This document shows positions 7,750-16,691 of a DNA stretch of 29,380 bases, piece after piece. The DNA is from Berkiella_A sp963976875. GTDB lineage: Bacteria > Pseudomonadota > Gammaproteobacteria > Berkiellales > Berkiellaceae. Both the position numbers and the translations under genes were made by a program. How positions within the stretch are numbered: position 1 is the stretch's first letter; each line of letters starts with the position of its first letter. Under the pieces are notes generated by a model, which was given only the letters and a program-made list of their open reading frames with translations, made no database searches and had not been told where the DNA came from. The stretch spans positions 1 to 29,380 of the forward strand of contig CAXBML010000035.1 of the NCBI GenBank assembly GCA_963976875.1. Reading direction: 5' to 3'.

Positions 7750-8899
7750 TACCAGCATCAATATTTCCGACGCGCTCTTCCATGAAGTACAAAAGCGCTG
7801 TGAAAAACAAAGCAAAATTTCTTTTTCTGAATTTATGCACCTCATTTTGTACCATCCTCAATGGGGCTATTACTGTAATGGCAAAACCATTTTGGGCAAA
7901 GAAGGGGATTTTGTTACGGCGCCCGGCATTAGCCAATCTTTTTCAGCAGCACTGGCGAAACAAGTTTCAGAAATACAAACAAATATAACCGCCCCCGGTT
8001 ATATTTTAGAGCTGGGGGCTGGCTTAGGACAAATGGCCGCCAATATCATGGCCTCTTTAAAAACAGACCACACCCAGATTGAAAAATACTACATATTAGA
8101 AATTAGCCCGCTCTTAATTCAAAAGCAACAAAAAACCATCCAATCTATTTGTCCTGCACATTTAGATAAATTTATTTGGATAAAAGATATTGCAGAATTA
8201 CCCACGCCATTTAATGGCGTCATATTAGGCAATGAGTTTTTAGATGCGCTACCAGTCGAGCTATTTAAAATGGGTCCTGACCAAACTATCTTAAAAGGCC
8301 ATGTTTACATTAAAGACCAGCAACTCAAACTGAGCTTCGAGCCCACCCAAGATGCTGTATTCACGCAAGCGGTACAATCAGAACTCCAGCTATTAGATGC
8401 CCCTTTACCCGTAGGTTATGTATCTGAAATTAATCTCAATACCAAAGCTTGGCTCAACAAATTAAGTCCCAAATTAACACAAGGCGTTATGTTGTGGATT
8501 GATTATGGTTTTACCCGGTATGAATACTATCTGACCGAACGCAATCAAGGCACTTTAATGTGCCATGACCGACACAAAACCCACAGTGATTACTTTCATA
8601 ATCTAGGCGGTCAAGATGTCACAGCGCATATTAACTTCAGTCAATTAAATCAAGAAGCTATCAATTGTGGCCTAGAAACGCTGGGTTTTAGTAACCAAGC
8701 TGCTTTCTTGTTAGCTCTCAATATATTGGGGCAAGATAACAAACAAGATCTCTCACAACAAATGCTCAACTCTCAAGAGTTACAAACATTACTACAGCCT
8801 CACGAAATGGGCGAGATTTTTAAAGTGATTGCGTTTGGGAAAAAATATGAGCAGCCCTTATTAGGGTTTTCATTGAAAGATTATTCTTATAAGTTGTGA
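7739..8899 (+). CDS. MidA/NDUFAF7-family SAM-dependent methyltransferase
   Basis: A 386-residue protein of the COG1565 family, related to mitochondrial NDUFAF7, which methylates an arginine of complex I. It shows the family start (FSEFMHLILYHPQWGYY, GDFVTAP), the SAM-binding motif ILELGAGLGQMAANI (~95–109), GVILGNEFLDALPVELF, and a later DYGFTRYEYYL segment. It is in an operon with folB, whose stop it overlaps by 11 bp; AAGG sits seven bases before its ATG. Bacterial substrates are not established, so methylation of a respiratory or other protein is a family-based guess. A GC-containing hairpin follows the stop. Confidence 0.88.
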   Translation: MNHNTSINISDALFHEVQKRCEKQSKISFSEFMHLILYHPQWGYYCNGKTILGKEGDFVTAPGISQSFSAALAKQVSEIQTNITAPGYILELGAGLGQMAANIMASLKTDHTQIEKYYILEISPLLIQKQQKTIQSICPAHLDKFIWIKDIAELPTPFNGVILGNEFLDALPVELFKMGPDQTILKGHVYIKDQQLKLSFEPTQDAVFTQAVQSELQLLDAPLPVGYVSEINLNTKAWLNKLSPKLTQGVMLWIDYGFTRYEYYLTERNQGTLMCHDRHKTHSDYFHNLGGQDVTAHINFSQLNQEAINCGLETLGFSNQAAFLLALNILGQDNKQDLSQQMLNSQELQTLLQPHEMGEIFKVIAFGKKYEQPLLGFSLKDYSYKL

Positions 8900-8906
8900 G
8901 TGATAA

Positions 8907-8935
8907 GCGAAGCGAATTGATTTGATTCGCTTCGC
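8907..8935. terminator. Bidirectional hairpin between convergent genes
   Basis: Perfect 11-bp arms (GCGAAGCGAAT at 8907–8917 and its complement at 8925–8935) flank a 7-base loop, between the stop of the methyltransferase gene and the stop of cca. No clear T run follows on either strand, so termination may be weak or Rho-assisted, but the position between converging genes supports a shared terminator or mRNA-end role. Confidence 0.6.
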
Positions 8936-8948
8936 CCACATAAAACTG

Positions 8949-10196
8949 TTATGTACTACTACGTTTTATTTCTCTTCGTTGCTTCACTTTTTCTACCTCA
9001 GCTAAACGTGCATTAAACAATGCTTTTTTAATTTCATCTGCATCAATACTCAAATCTTTTAAAACATCTTTGGCATTAATAAAATCTACAGCGTAAAAAG
9101 CCTCTTCTAATAAACTGCGTGGTTCATAATCCACGTGTTCAAACCCTAAGCGACCACGAGAGTCAGCTTCACATACCATCAGCATTTGTCTAAAACGCTC
9201 AGGTCTTCTGAAAGCATCACTTTCTTCAATGAAGTTTAAAATGTCTTGAGCGGATTTATCGGCCATCTGATGGCATTGTATGTGCTTACGCATAACCAGC
9301 TCAGCCAACTCTTTATATTTAGTTGGTACTTTTAACCTTTCGCATAACGCTTTTAATATGGGTAAACCTTTCTCACCATGTCCTGCATGTTTGGGCAGCT
9401 CTGATTTGGGGGTCACTGCTTTGCCTAAATCATGCACCAATGCAGCAAAACGAACCTCGGGTAACCCTGAAAGCCGAGCAGCTTGCCATAACACCAACTC
9501 TACATGAATTCCGGTATCAACTTCCGGGTGCATTTTTTTGGACTGAGGCACGCCGTATAACGCATCAATTTCTGGATAAATAACTGACAAGGCTTTTGTT
9601 TGGCGTAATATTTTCAAAAAAGCCACAGGTCCTTTTTCTTTTAACGCCTTTTCTGTTTCTTTCCATACCCGCTCAGGCACGAGATGCTCTAGTTCCCCTG
9701 ACTTAACCATTTGCCAGACCAACTCTTGGGTTTCAGGCGCTAATTGAAAACCTAAATGTTCCAACTTAGCCGCAAACCGCGCTAGCCGTAAAACCCTAAC
9801 GGGATCTTCTGCAAACGCACCAGAGACATGCCGCAAAACACGTGCCCGAATGTCTTCTATACCATTATAGGGATCAATGAAATCGCCTGCTTCATTCTTC
9901 GCAATCGCATTAATCGTCAGATCGCGCCTCCCCAAATCTTCTTCTAAAGTGACATCTGGTGAAAAATCAAATTCAAAACCATGGTAGCCTCGACTCACTT
10001 TTCGCTCTGTGCGAGCCAAAGCATATTCTTCTTTGGTTTCTGGATGCAAAAATACAGGAAATGATTTACCCACTTGTTTAAAGCTCAATGCTTTCAGATC
10101 TTGGGGCTTGGCACCTACAACCACCCAATCTTTTTCTAGCACTTCCAGACCTAGCATTTCATCCCGAATGGCGCCACCGACTAAGAAGATTTCCAC
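8949..10196 (-). CDS. cca: Multifunctional CCA-adding enzyme (tRNA nucleotidyltransferase with HD domain)
   Basis: The enzyme adds or repairs the 3' CCA of tRNAs without a template. The 415-residue protein matches E. coli Cca (412) along its length: VGGAIRDEMLG start, FPVFLHPETKEEYALARTERK, RRDLTINAIA, EDPVRVLRLARFAAK, ERVWKE, and a C-terminal HD domain (ALVHDLGKAVTP ~252–263) that gives 2'-phosphatase/phosphodiesterase activity in E. coli Cca. In the metal-binding DxD the first Asp (E. coli D21) is Glu here (E21-K-D23). The start is GTG at 10196, with GGGAGG four bases upstream. Its start overlaps rsmD by 16 bp. It is the last gene of the M16–M16–rsmD–cca operon. Confidence 0.96.
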   Translation of the reverse strand: MEIFLVGGAIRDEMLGLEVLEKDWVVVGAKPQDLKALSFKQVGKSFPVFLHPETKEEYALARTERKVSRGYHGFEFDFSPDVTLEEDLGRRDLTINAIAKNEAGDFIDPYNGIEDIRARVLRHVSGAFAEDPVRVLRLARFAAKLEHLGFQLAPETQELVWQMVKSGELEHLVPERVWKETEKALKEKGPVAFLKILRQTKALSVIYPEIDALYGVPQSKKMHPEVDTGIHVELVLWQAARLSGLPEVRFAALVHDLGKAVTPKSELPKHAGHGEKGLPILKALCERLKVPTKYKELAELVMRKHIQCHQMADKSAQDILNFIEESDAFRRPERFRQMLMVCEADSRGRLGFEHVDYEPRSLLEEAFYAVDFINAKDVLKDLSIDADEIKKALFNARLAEVEKVKQRREIKRSST

Positions 10197-10741
10197 ACAG
10201 CCTCCCTGTTTTGAACTAAATAATAATAAACTTGCCCAGTATTTTTTTGCTTAAGGACTTCCCAATTTGAGGGTAACAAGCTTTGGTCTAGCGCTTTCCC
10301 CTGCTCAATATACAATAACGTCTTCTCATGTAAAAACTGACTCGAATTTAGAGACGCTAAGATAGGATAAATCTCATGGGAAAAGGGCGGATCAATAAAT
10401 ATCACATCAAAAGGTTTCTCATTGAGATTTTTCTTTATCCAGGCCGTACTATCTTGATTGTAGACTTTTGATTTTTTTGTAATATCCAAGGCCACTTGAT
10501 GCTGCTTCAATTGTGCACTCAGCTTTTTGTTTTTTTCAATAAAAGTGACATACTGAGCCCCTCTTGAGAGCGCCTCCAGTCCTAATGCCCCTGTGCCTGA
10601 GTATAAGTCTAGGCAACTTGCATCCCTAACATCCTGCATCAACCAATTAAAAACCGTTTCTCTCACTTGATCGGTTGTGGGTCTTAGTTGAGCCACATCC
10701 GGAACCAAAAGCCTGCGCCCTCGCCATAGGCCACCAATAAT
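10181..10741 (-). CDS. rsmD: 16S rRNA (guanine(966)-N2)-methyltransferase RsmD, unusual start
   Basis: RsmD methylates G966 of 16S rRNA during 30S assembly. Motifs seen: LRPTTDQVRETVFNWL, SAM-binding LDLYSGTGALGLEALSRGA, and the catalytic IFIDPPF. The first ATG/GTG/TTG in frame is TTG at 10708, but the family's conserved N-terminal RIIGG-x-WRGR-x-L block is encoded in frame upstream of it, up to about 10747. I find no ATG, GTG or TTG in that upstream stretch. The given start is ATT at 10741, five bases after AAGG (10747–10750); the next ATT at 10738 is equally possible. The preceding M16 gene stops at 10753, so coupled reinitiation is plausible. Identity is firm; the exact start is not. Confidence 0.88.
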   Translation of the reverse strand: MIGGLWRGRRLLVPDVAQLRPTTDQVRETVFNWLMQDVRDASCLDLYSGTGALGLEALSRGAQYVTFIEKNKKLSAQLKQHQVALDITKKSKVYNQDSTAWIKKNLNEKPFDVIFIDPPFSHEIYPILASLNSSQFLHEKTLLYIEQGKALDQSLLPSNWEVLKQKNTGQVYYYLVQNREAVWKSS

Positions 10742-10752
10742 TCTAACCTTAG

Positions 10753-12162
10753 CTATAACGACTCTCCCACAATAATCCAGCCCATATTCTCTAGGCTGAT
10801 CTTGTTCTGATAGGCTGCTTGGATTTCGGGTAAACTGACCTTTTCAACGGCTGCTTGATATTGGTTAAAATACTCTAAAGGCAACTGATAAAATGCCAAA
10901 TATGATAATTGCCCCGTAATACTCTCGTTACTATCGAACCGCAGAGCATAACCCCCTAAAATATTTTTCTTTGCATCTATTAACTCTTGTTCCGTCGGGC
11001 CTTTTTTCACAAAATCATGAATTAAAGTCTCAATGACTTTTTTGGCTTTTTTAGCATTTTTATTTTGTGTTTGACAAACAACCATAAAAGGCCCGGCCAC
11101 TTTCATTGGCACAAAATGACTATACGCAGAATAAGCCAAGCCATGCTCACCACGAACCGTGTCGAATATTCTATTATTTTGTGAGCTACCGCCTAATATG
11201 TGATTCCCAACGACCAATGGAAAATAATCTTTATCTTCTCGGGTTAAAGCCGGCATGCCTAATGCCATATGGGTTTGGGTTGAGGCGAACTCGATAGTTT
11301 TGCTGTCTACTTTTGAAGAGGGTACCGCGACTAATGGCTGGGGCGCCTCACCATTGGGCAGCTGTGCTATCACGTCCAATGAAATTTTATTCGCTTGCTC
11401 TAAACTCAAGTTTCCGACCAATACGATAGACACGTTTGATTTGACATAAAATTCATGATGAAAAGCCTTTAAGTCCTTAGCCTTAATGGCTTCAACCCCC
11501 TTTTCACTCCCTAAGGTCCAGTGTCCATAAGGACCATTCGCATAAAGCGTTTCATAAAAAGCTCTACGCATAACAGATGCTGGTTTTTGCGATTGATATT
11601 TCAGGGTTGTAATCGTATTTTGTTTTTCACGATCAACACTTTCTGCATCGTAGCGGGGATGGGCAACCACCTCGGAGAAAAGCGACAAGGCTGCCCTCAA
11701 CGCTTTTTCATCTGTTAAGCTACGAAGATGTATGGTCGCCATATCTTGCTGCGTACCCGCAGAAAACTGTGCGCCTACCGCCTCAAATTTCTCAGCGATC
11801 TCATCCGCACTAAATTTTTGGGAACCTTGATCCAGTAATGCATTTGCCAAATACGATAGCGGACGCTCATCTTTATTGCGCGCCGTACCAGCATCAAATA
11901 CCAATTCAATGTCCACCATGGGCAGTTGTGGCGCTTCAACAAAATATACTTTGACACCATCGGCATTCATCCAAGACTGAATATTGATAATGCCTTCTAC
12001 TTTTTGATACTGCTGTAATTTTAAATCTTTCATCGTCATAGGGCCTGCTCGTTCAAATGATAAATAGTGTGTATAGAGCTGATGAGTCACAATAATTATT
12101 AAAAACACACCAACAACCCAAGTGAAGCTGATGACCGCTCTTCGGGTAACCAAATCTTTCAT
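10753..12162 (-). CDS. M16-family peptidase-like protein, non-catalytic partner, membrane anchored
   Basis: A 469-residue protein with one N-terminal membrane segment (about residues 8–27, AVISFTWVVGVFLIIIV) and two M16 (pitrilysin/processing-peptidase-like) domains outside the cytoplasm. The first domain has no HxxEH zinc motif (the spot reads LANALLDQG), so it is probably the inactive half of a two-subunit protease. The second has the typical R/Y loop region (AYSAYSHFVPMKVAGPF). It follows the catalytic gene by 12 bp and precedes rsmD, the order found in Pseudomonas. Substrates are unknown. Confidence 0.9.
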   Translation of the reverse strand: MKDLVTRRAVISFTWVVGVFLIIIVTHQLYTHYLSFERAGPMTMKDLKLQQYQKVEGIINIQSWMNADGVKVYFVEAPQLPMVDIELVFDAGTARNKDERPLSYLANALLDQGSQKFSADEIAEKFEAVGAQFSAGTQQDMATIHLRSLTDEKALRAALSLFSEVVAHPRYDAESVDREKQNTITTLKYQSQKPASVMRRAFYETLYANGPYGHWTLGSEKGVEAIKAKDLKAFHHEFYVKSNVSIVLVGNLSLEQANKISLDVIAQLPNGEAPQPLVAVPSSKVDSKTIEFASTQTHMALGMPALTREDKDYFPLVVGNHILGGSSQNNRIFDTVRGEHGLAYSAYSHFVPMKVAGPFMVVCQTQNKNAKKAKKVIETLIHDFVKKGPTEQELIDAKKNILGGYALRFDSNESITGQLSYLAFYQLPLEYFNQYQAAVEKVSLPEIQAAYQNKISLENMGWIIVGESL

Positions 12163-12174
12163 AGATGGTATCGC

Positions 12175-13509
12175 CTATTCTGATGGTTCAGGAATCATTT
12201 CCGCAACAGTTTGTCCTCGACTTACCAAATACTTTTGGGCAACCCTTTGGACCTGTGTACCACTTACTTCTTTAATATTATCTACAATACTATCAATTTT
12301 GTTCACATCAAAACCAATCAATGTTAACGCCCCCAATTGCATGGCTTGCTGACGCATAGAGTCTTTATCATAAACAAACTCGGAGATAAAACTCATTTTG
12401 GCTCGCGCGAGCTCATCTGCTTCAACCCCATTTTTTTGTATATCTTCTATTTCGGTAGAGATACCAGAACGTAATGTTTGTAAGTCTGTCTCTTCACTGG
12501 GTAATGCGCTAATCGTAAATTGTGTTCTATAACGCTGAAAAGGATCGTAATTGACACCGATACTAGATGCCAACGTTTTACGCCGAATCAAATTTTTCTC
12601 AAACCGTGCACTATAACCACCATCTAATACCGCTTGCAATAACATCAAAGCATAAACATCTTTAGCGTCTTCTTCAGCACTAGACCCCATGCTGGGTGTG
12701 TCGAATCCAACCAATAAATAAGGCACTTGTGATTGAACATGTACCTGAATATTTTTTTGTCCCAAAGAGACCACTTCGTCCTTAGGCTTGTCCGCCACTT
12801 CCGGTCCTCTAGGGATATCAGCAAAGTATTTTTTGCTCAAGGCAAAAACGTCATCTGCGACAACATCGCCTACAACGACTAAAGTAGCCTGATTAGGGGC
12901 GTACCATTTTTGATACCATTTTTTAAGGTCAGAAACGGTTAATGCTTCAATATCTGCCATCCAGCCTATCACTGGATTTTGATAGCCACCAGACATATAG
13001 GCAGTGGCAATGAATCTCTCCCAGGTTAAACCATGGGGATCATCCTCAACTCTCAGGCGACGCTCTTCTTTAATCACCTCAAGTTCTCTTAAAATATCTT
13101 TCTCATCGAAAAGCAGATTGCGCATGCGATCCGCTTCTAATTTTAAGCAGGTTTCCAGATGCTGTTTGCCTATCTCTTCGTAATAAACAGTCTGATCTTC
13201 TGAGGTAAAGGCGTTTTCATACCCCCCCAAATCAGCGATGACTTTAGAAAACTCGCCATTAGGCACCTCCTTGGTACCCAAAAACATCATATGCTCTAAA
13301 GCATGGGACAAACCTGTGGTCCCTCGGCTCTCATCCACAGAGCCCACTTTGTACCAAATTTGCGAGACCACAACCGGCGCCCGGTGGTCTTCTTGTACAA
13401 CAATATTTAGGCCGTTATCTAGCTTAAATTTATGAATCGTATTTTTTTGCATACAAAAACCTGTAGAAATAGGTAATAATATTAAGAAGGCTATCAAAGA
13501 TAATCGCAT
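12175..13509 (-). CDS. M16-family zinc metallopeptidase, catalytic, exported
   Basis: A 444-residue protein starting with a signal peptide (MRLSLIAFLILLPISTGFC, probably cleaved near residue 19; the Cys at the end raises the chance of a lipoprotein but the lipobox fit is poor). The catalytic HALEH (HxxEH) zinc motif lies near residue 70, followed by ENAFTSEDQTVYYE and the downstream Glu region LEADRMRNLL. The second M16 domain follows. It likely forms a heterodimer with the next gene's inactive homologue, as in mitochondrial processing peptidase-like pairs. It is the first gene of an operon running M16–M16–rsmD–cca and is divergent from ftsY. Confidence 0.93.
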   Translation of the reverse strand: MRLSLIAFLILLPISTGFCMQKNTIHKFKLDNGLNIVVQEDHRAPVVVSQIWYKVGSVDESRGTTGLSHALEHMMFLGTKEVPNGEFSKVIADLGGYENAFTSEDQTVYYEEIGKQHLETCLKLEADRMRNLLFDEKDILRELEVIKEERRLRVEDDPHGLTWERFIATAYMSGGYQNPVIGWMADIEALTVSDLKKWYQKWYAPNQATLVVVGDVVADDVFALSKKYFADIPRGPEVADKPKDEVVSLGQKNIQVHVQSQVPYLLVGFDTPSMGSSAEEDAKDVYALMLLQAVLDGGYSARFEKNLIRRKTLASSIGVNYDPFQRYRTQFTISALPSEETDLQTLRSGISTEIEDIQKNGVEADELARAKMSFISEFVYDKDSMRQQAMQLGALTLIGFDVNKIDSIVDNIKEVSGTQVQRVAQKYLVSRGQTVAEMIPEPSE

Positions 13510-13563
13510 GATGGTTCATTTCCCATTTGGTCATGAATGGCCTGAATGATAGGATACACTATT

Positions 13564-13588
13564 TTCTCGTCGCCTAGGGAGACGAGAA
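13564..13588. promoter_or_regulatory. Palindrome in the M16/ftsY divergent region
   Basis: Arms TTCTCGTC (13564–13571) and GACGAGAA (13581–13588) form a perfect 8-bp inverted repeat around a 9-base core that contains CCTAGG. It lies 55 bp from the M16 start and 83 bp from the ftsY start. It could be an operator for a dimeric regulator or a leader hairpin. No T run follows. Confidence 0.4.
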
Positions 13589-13671
13589 CAGGTGGCCAGT
13601 CCACAAACCTTTTAAACTAGCCTAGATATTTTAATTATTTTACCCATAACAGAGTCATTGAGCCAATAATC

Positions 13672-14898
13672 ATGTTTAAGTTTTTCAAAAAGAAATCAAA
13701 ATCTCAACAAACAGAAAATAACGCCGAACAGAACCAACCTGAGATAACAACTGCTGAACCAGAACAAGTAGAGCAACACGATACTTCAGAACTCAATAGC
13801 GACATCACCACAGAAGTAGTAAAAGACAGCTTCCCCATAGAGGCGCCTGAACAGAAAGAAGCGACGCACCCGCCCGAAGAGCTAGACACAGACGCGTCCC
13901 AAACGCCCGAAGTCATTGAGCCCATTGAAAAAACAGAAAAAAAACCATCTATCTTTCAGCGGCTAAAACAATCTCTCAGTAAAACACGACACAACTTAGC
14001 TGATGGTATTGCTAATCTGTTCATGGGCAAAAAAACAATTGATGATGAACTGCTGGAAGAGTTAGAAACCATACTTCTTGTTGCCGACATTGGTGTGGAT
14101 ACCACGCAGCAAATTATTGATGAGCTTACTCAAAAAATTTCCCGGAAACAATTGCAAGATCCTCAAGCAGTCTATGAAGCATTACAACAAAAAATGCTTG
14201 ATATTTTAACCCCGTGTGAGCAAGCACTAAACCTGAGCCCAGAACAAAGCCCTTTCATGATGCTCATGGTTGGGGTGAATGGAGCAGGCAAAACAACAAC
14301 GATAGGAAAAATTGCCGCACAATTTAAGCAAAATAATAAAACAGTGGTATTGGCTGCGGGTGACACTTTTAGAGCTGCTGCGGTCGAACAACTACAAGTT
14401 TGGGGTGAACGCAACGATATTCCCGTTGTCGCCCAACATACTGGAGCGGATAGCGCCTCCGTTATATACGATGCCTTACAATCTACGAAAGCAAAACAAA
14501 TGGATGTACTCATCGCTGATACCGCAGGTCGCTTACATACGAGAGACAACCTAATGGAAGAGCTCAAAAAAATTGTGCGGGTCACCCAAAAACTATTACC
14601 CAACGCGCCTCATGAAGTCATGTTGGTGCTGGATGCCACAACAGGCCAAAATGGGCTACAACAGGCCAGAATATTTCACAAGATGATCAAGCTAGATAGC
14701 ATCGCTATAACCAAGTTAGATGGTACAGCAAAAGGCGGTATTATTTTTGCGATTGCCAATGAATTAAAGTTACCTATACGTTATATTGGGGTTGGCGAGC
14801 AAATTAACGATCTCAGGCCATTTCAAGCAAAAGAATTTGTTCAAGCACTCTTCTCTCAAGATACTGTAGAAAAAAGCAGCAAGATGGCAAAATCTTAA
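13672..14898 (+). CDS. ftsY: Signal recognition particle receptor FtsY
   Basis: FtsY is the SRP receptor GTPase that delivers ribosomes making membrane proteins to SecYEG. The 408-residue protein has a short Lys/Phe-rich start (MFKFFKKK), an acidic Glu/Thr/Pro-rich A domain (~11–90), the N domain (~95–185), and the GTPase G domain: G1 GVNGAGKTTT (201–210), GDTFRAAA (230–237), DTAGR (283–287), TKLDGTAKGG (347–356). A longer than usual tail follows QALF. Ribosome and membrane contact come from the A/N region. It starts the ftsY–ftsE–ftsX run, with 43 bp to ftsE. Confidence 0.97.
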   Translation: MFKFFKKKSKSQQTENNAEQNQPEITTAEPEQVEQHDTSELNSDITTEVVKDSFPIEAPEQKEATHPPEELDTDASQTPEVIEPIEKTEKKPSIFQRLKQSLSKTRHNLADGIANLFMGKKTIDDELLEELETILLVADIGVDTTQQIIDELTQKISRKQLQDPQAVYEALQQKMLDILTPCEQALNLSPEQSPFMMLMVGVNGAGKTTTIGKIAAQFKQNNKTVVLAAGDTFRAAAVEQLQVWGERNDIPVVAQHTGADSASVIYDALQSTKAKQMDVLIADTAGRLHTRDNLMEELKKIVRVTQKLLPNAPHEVMLVLDATTGQNGLQQARIFHKMIKLDSIAITKLDGTAKGGIIFAIANELKLPIRYIGVGEQINDLRPFQAKEFVQALFSQDTVEKSSKMAKS

Positions 14899-14941
14899 TT
14901 TTATAATATGGAATAGACATACCAGGGAAGGCTATAGAAAC

Positions 14942-15643
14942 ATGATCACCTTGTTAAATGTAGTTAAAAACTATCCTAATGGACAGTTAGCATTAAATAA
15001 TATCTCATTACAAATCATGTCCGGTGAGATGGTGTTTATACAAGGACATTCTGGTGCAGGTAAAAGTACTCTTTTAAAATTACTCGGCTTATTAGAAAGA
15101 CCCGAACGCGGACAAATACTTGTTCACGGCCAAAATCTTAACCAAATACACTCCAAAGATATACCTTTTTACAAGCGCCAAATTGGCTTTATCTCTCAAA
15201 ACCCTCAATTATTAAATTATTATTCTGTTTTTGAAAATGTGGCCATGCCATTAATTATTGCTGGTTATGAAAAAGAAGTTATTATAAAAAGAGTGCGCGC
15301 AGCGCTCAATAGAGTCGGACTGCTTCAAAAAGAACGTCAGACACCCTTACAATTATCTGAGGGCGAACAACAACGTGTGGGCATTGCTCGTGCAATTGTT
15401 CATAAACCCAAAATTGTTCTAGCAGATGAACCGACAGGTAATCTCGACCCCGAGCTATCCATGGATATCTTTAAGCTATTCGCACAATTTAATCAAGTGG
15501 GTGTCACTATACTCATTGCATCGCATGATGCCAGCCTAATCGAGCAGCTCTCTTATCGTTCATTACATTTAGCACAGGGAAAAATACTCCCCAGTGCCAA
15601 CCACATTGAACCCAGCATTGACAAGGAACGGCAACATGGCTAA
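14942..15643 (+). CDS. ftsE: Cell division ATP-binding protein FtsE
   Basis: FtsE is the ATPase of the FtsEX complex, which links the divisome to periplasmic murein hydrolase activation. The 233-residue protein has Walker A GHSGAGKST (35–43), Q-loop ISQNPQ, signature LSEGEQQRVGIARA (138–151), Walker B VLADEPTGNLD and the H-loop SHD. The signature's third residue, Gly in E. coli FtsE (LSGGE), is Glu here. The C-terminus is basic and polar. The gene overlaps ftsX by 8 bp, so the two are probably coupled. Confidence 0.95.
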   Translation: MITLLNVVKNYPNGQLALNNISLQIMSGEMVFIQGHSGAGKSTLLKLLGLLERPERGQILVHGQNLNQIHSKDIPFYKRQIGFISQNPQLLNYYSVFENVAMPLIIAGYEKEVIIKRVRAALNRVGLLQKERQTPLQLSEGEQQRVGIARAIVHKPKIVLADEPTGNLDPELSMDIFKLFAQFNQVGVTILIASHDASLIEQLSYRSLHLAQGKILPSANHIEPSIDKERQHG

Positions 15644-16658
15644 TCACCCGAACCCAGACAAAAAACGTTCGCCCCAGAAAATTTCCATGACGCAGGCTTC
15701 CAAAAAAAATGTCCCAACGTGGAATCTATTATTTTTGAAAAAATGGTTTAAAAGTCAAGTTAATATTCATAAAGTGTCATTCACATTAGGCTTCAAGAAT
15801 ATTGCTCAAACGCCCATCGCAACCCTCATGACACTGCTGGCGATTGGCATTGCGCTTAGCCTACCGATTGGCCTGCATACTTTTTTAAAAAATATACAAA
15901 GCCTTGCTTCTGATTTTGAATACCGAGGCACTTTAACGCTCTATTTAGATAAAGATATCACCTCAGTAGAAGCGTCTTATTTGGCGAGCAGCTTAAAAAA
16001 TACATATGATGCAATAGAAAATACGGAATACGTTGATGCCGAAACGGCTCTGGCCGAATTTAAACAGCAGGCTGATGTAGAAGATATCTTAAAGCTCTTA
16101 CCAGAAAATCCACTCAACCCCATGATTGTTTTAAAATTGGATACCAATAAAGTAACCTACGCCCAAGCCAAAAATATCAATGCCGCTATTCAAACTCACC
16201 CTCAAGTTACGTCAGCTGACTTGGATTATGAGTGGGTAGAAAAATTATATGCCTTCATTAAATTAGGTAAAACATTGGTCAATAGCTTAGCTTTGCTTAT
16301 TGGCCTGGGGGTCATTTTCATTATTGGCAACACGATACGCATGGCCTTAACTCAACATCAAAAAGAACTAGAAGTCCTCAATTTATTAGGCGCCACCCCT
16401 GCCTTCATTAGGCGTCCTTTTCTATACCGGGGTATTTTTTATGGCGGCTTAGGTGCTTTAATGGCAACCTGCATCATTAGCATTGCAACCTGGTTTTTCA
16501 AACAACCTGTTATAGAGCTTGCCTATCTATATGATGGCATGGTCGCTATCCAAGCACTGAAAATAACAGAAATTGTATCTATCTTTATATATTGTTGCTT
16601 TTTAGGTGGATTGGGCGCTTATATCGCTTTTTATCAACAGCAAAAATCCGTATCATAG
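15636..16658 (+). CDS. ftsX: Cell division membrane protein FtsX
   Basis: FtsX is the membrane partner of FtsE. The 340-residue protein has a polar N-terminal tail, a first membrane segment (TLMTLLAIGIALSLPIGL), a periplasmic domain of ~100 residues that in E. coli contacts EnvC, and three more membrane segments with the FtsX core between them (NTIRMALTQHQKELEVLNLLGA). I chose ATG at 15636, preceded by AAGGA eight bases upstream; a longer frame from 15594 would lie deep inside ftsE. In Pseudomonas rpoH follows; here an amino acid permease does. Confidence 0.93.
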   Translation: MANHPNPDKKRSPQKISMTQASKKNVPTWNLLFLKKWFKSQVNIHKVSFTLGFKNIAQTPIATLMTLLAIGIALSLPIGLHTFLKNIQSLASDFEYRGTLTLYLDKDITSVEASYLASSLKNTYDAIENTEYVDAETALAEFKQQADVEDILKLLPENPLNPMIVLKLDTNKVTYAQAKNINAAIQTHPQVTSADLDYEWVEKLYAFIKLGKTLVNSLALLIGLGVIFIIGNTIRMALTQHQKELEVLNLLGATPAFIRRPFLYRGIFYGGLGALMATCIISIATWFFKQPVIELAYLYDGMVAIQALKITEIVSIFIYCCFLGGLGAYIAFYQQQKSVS

Positions 16659-16691
16659 AAATTTCGTGTTAATCCAGCTTGGGATGTCGTT

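Noticed and set aside
14172..14603. 143-codon minus-strand frame inside ftsY
   Set aside because: It is antisense to the FtsY GTPase domain, rich in Ser/Cys as shadows of conserved codons often are, with no support of its own.
15594..15635. Fourteen-residue upstream extension of FtsX
   Set aside because: It would overlap ftsE by 50 bases; the ATG at 15636 has AAGGA at good spacing.
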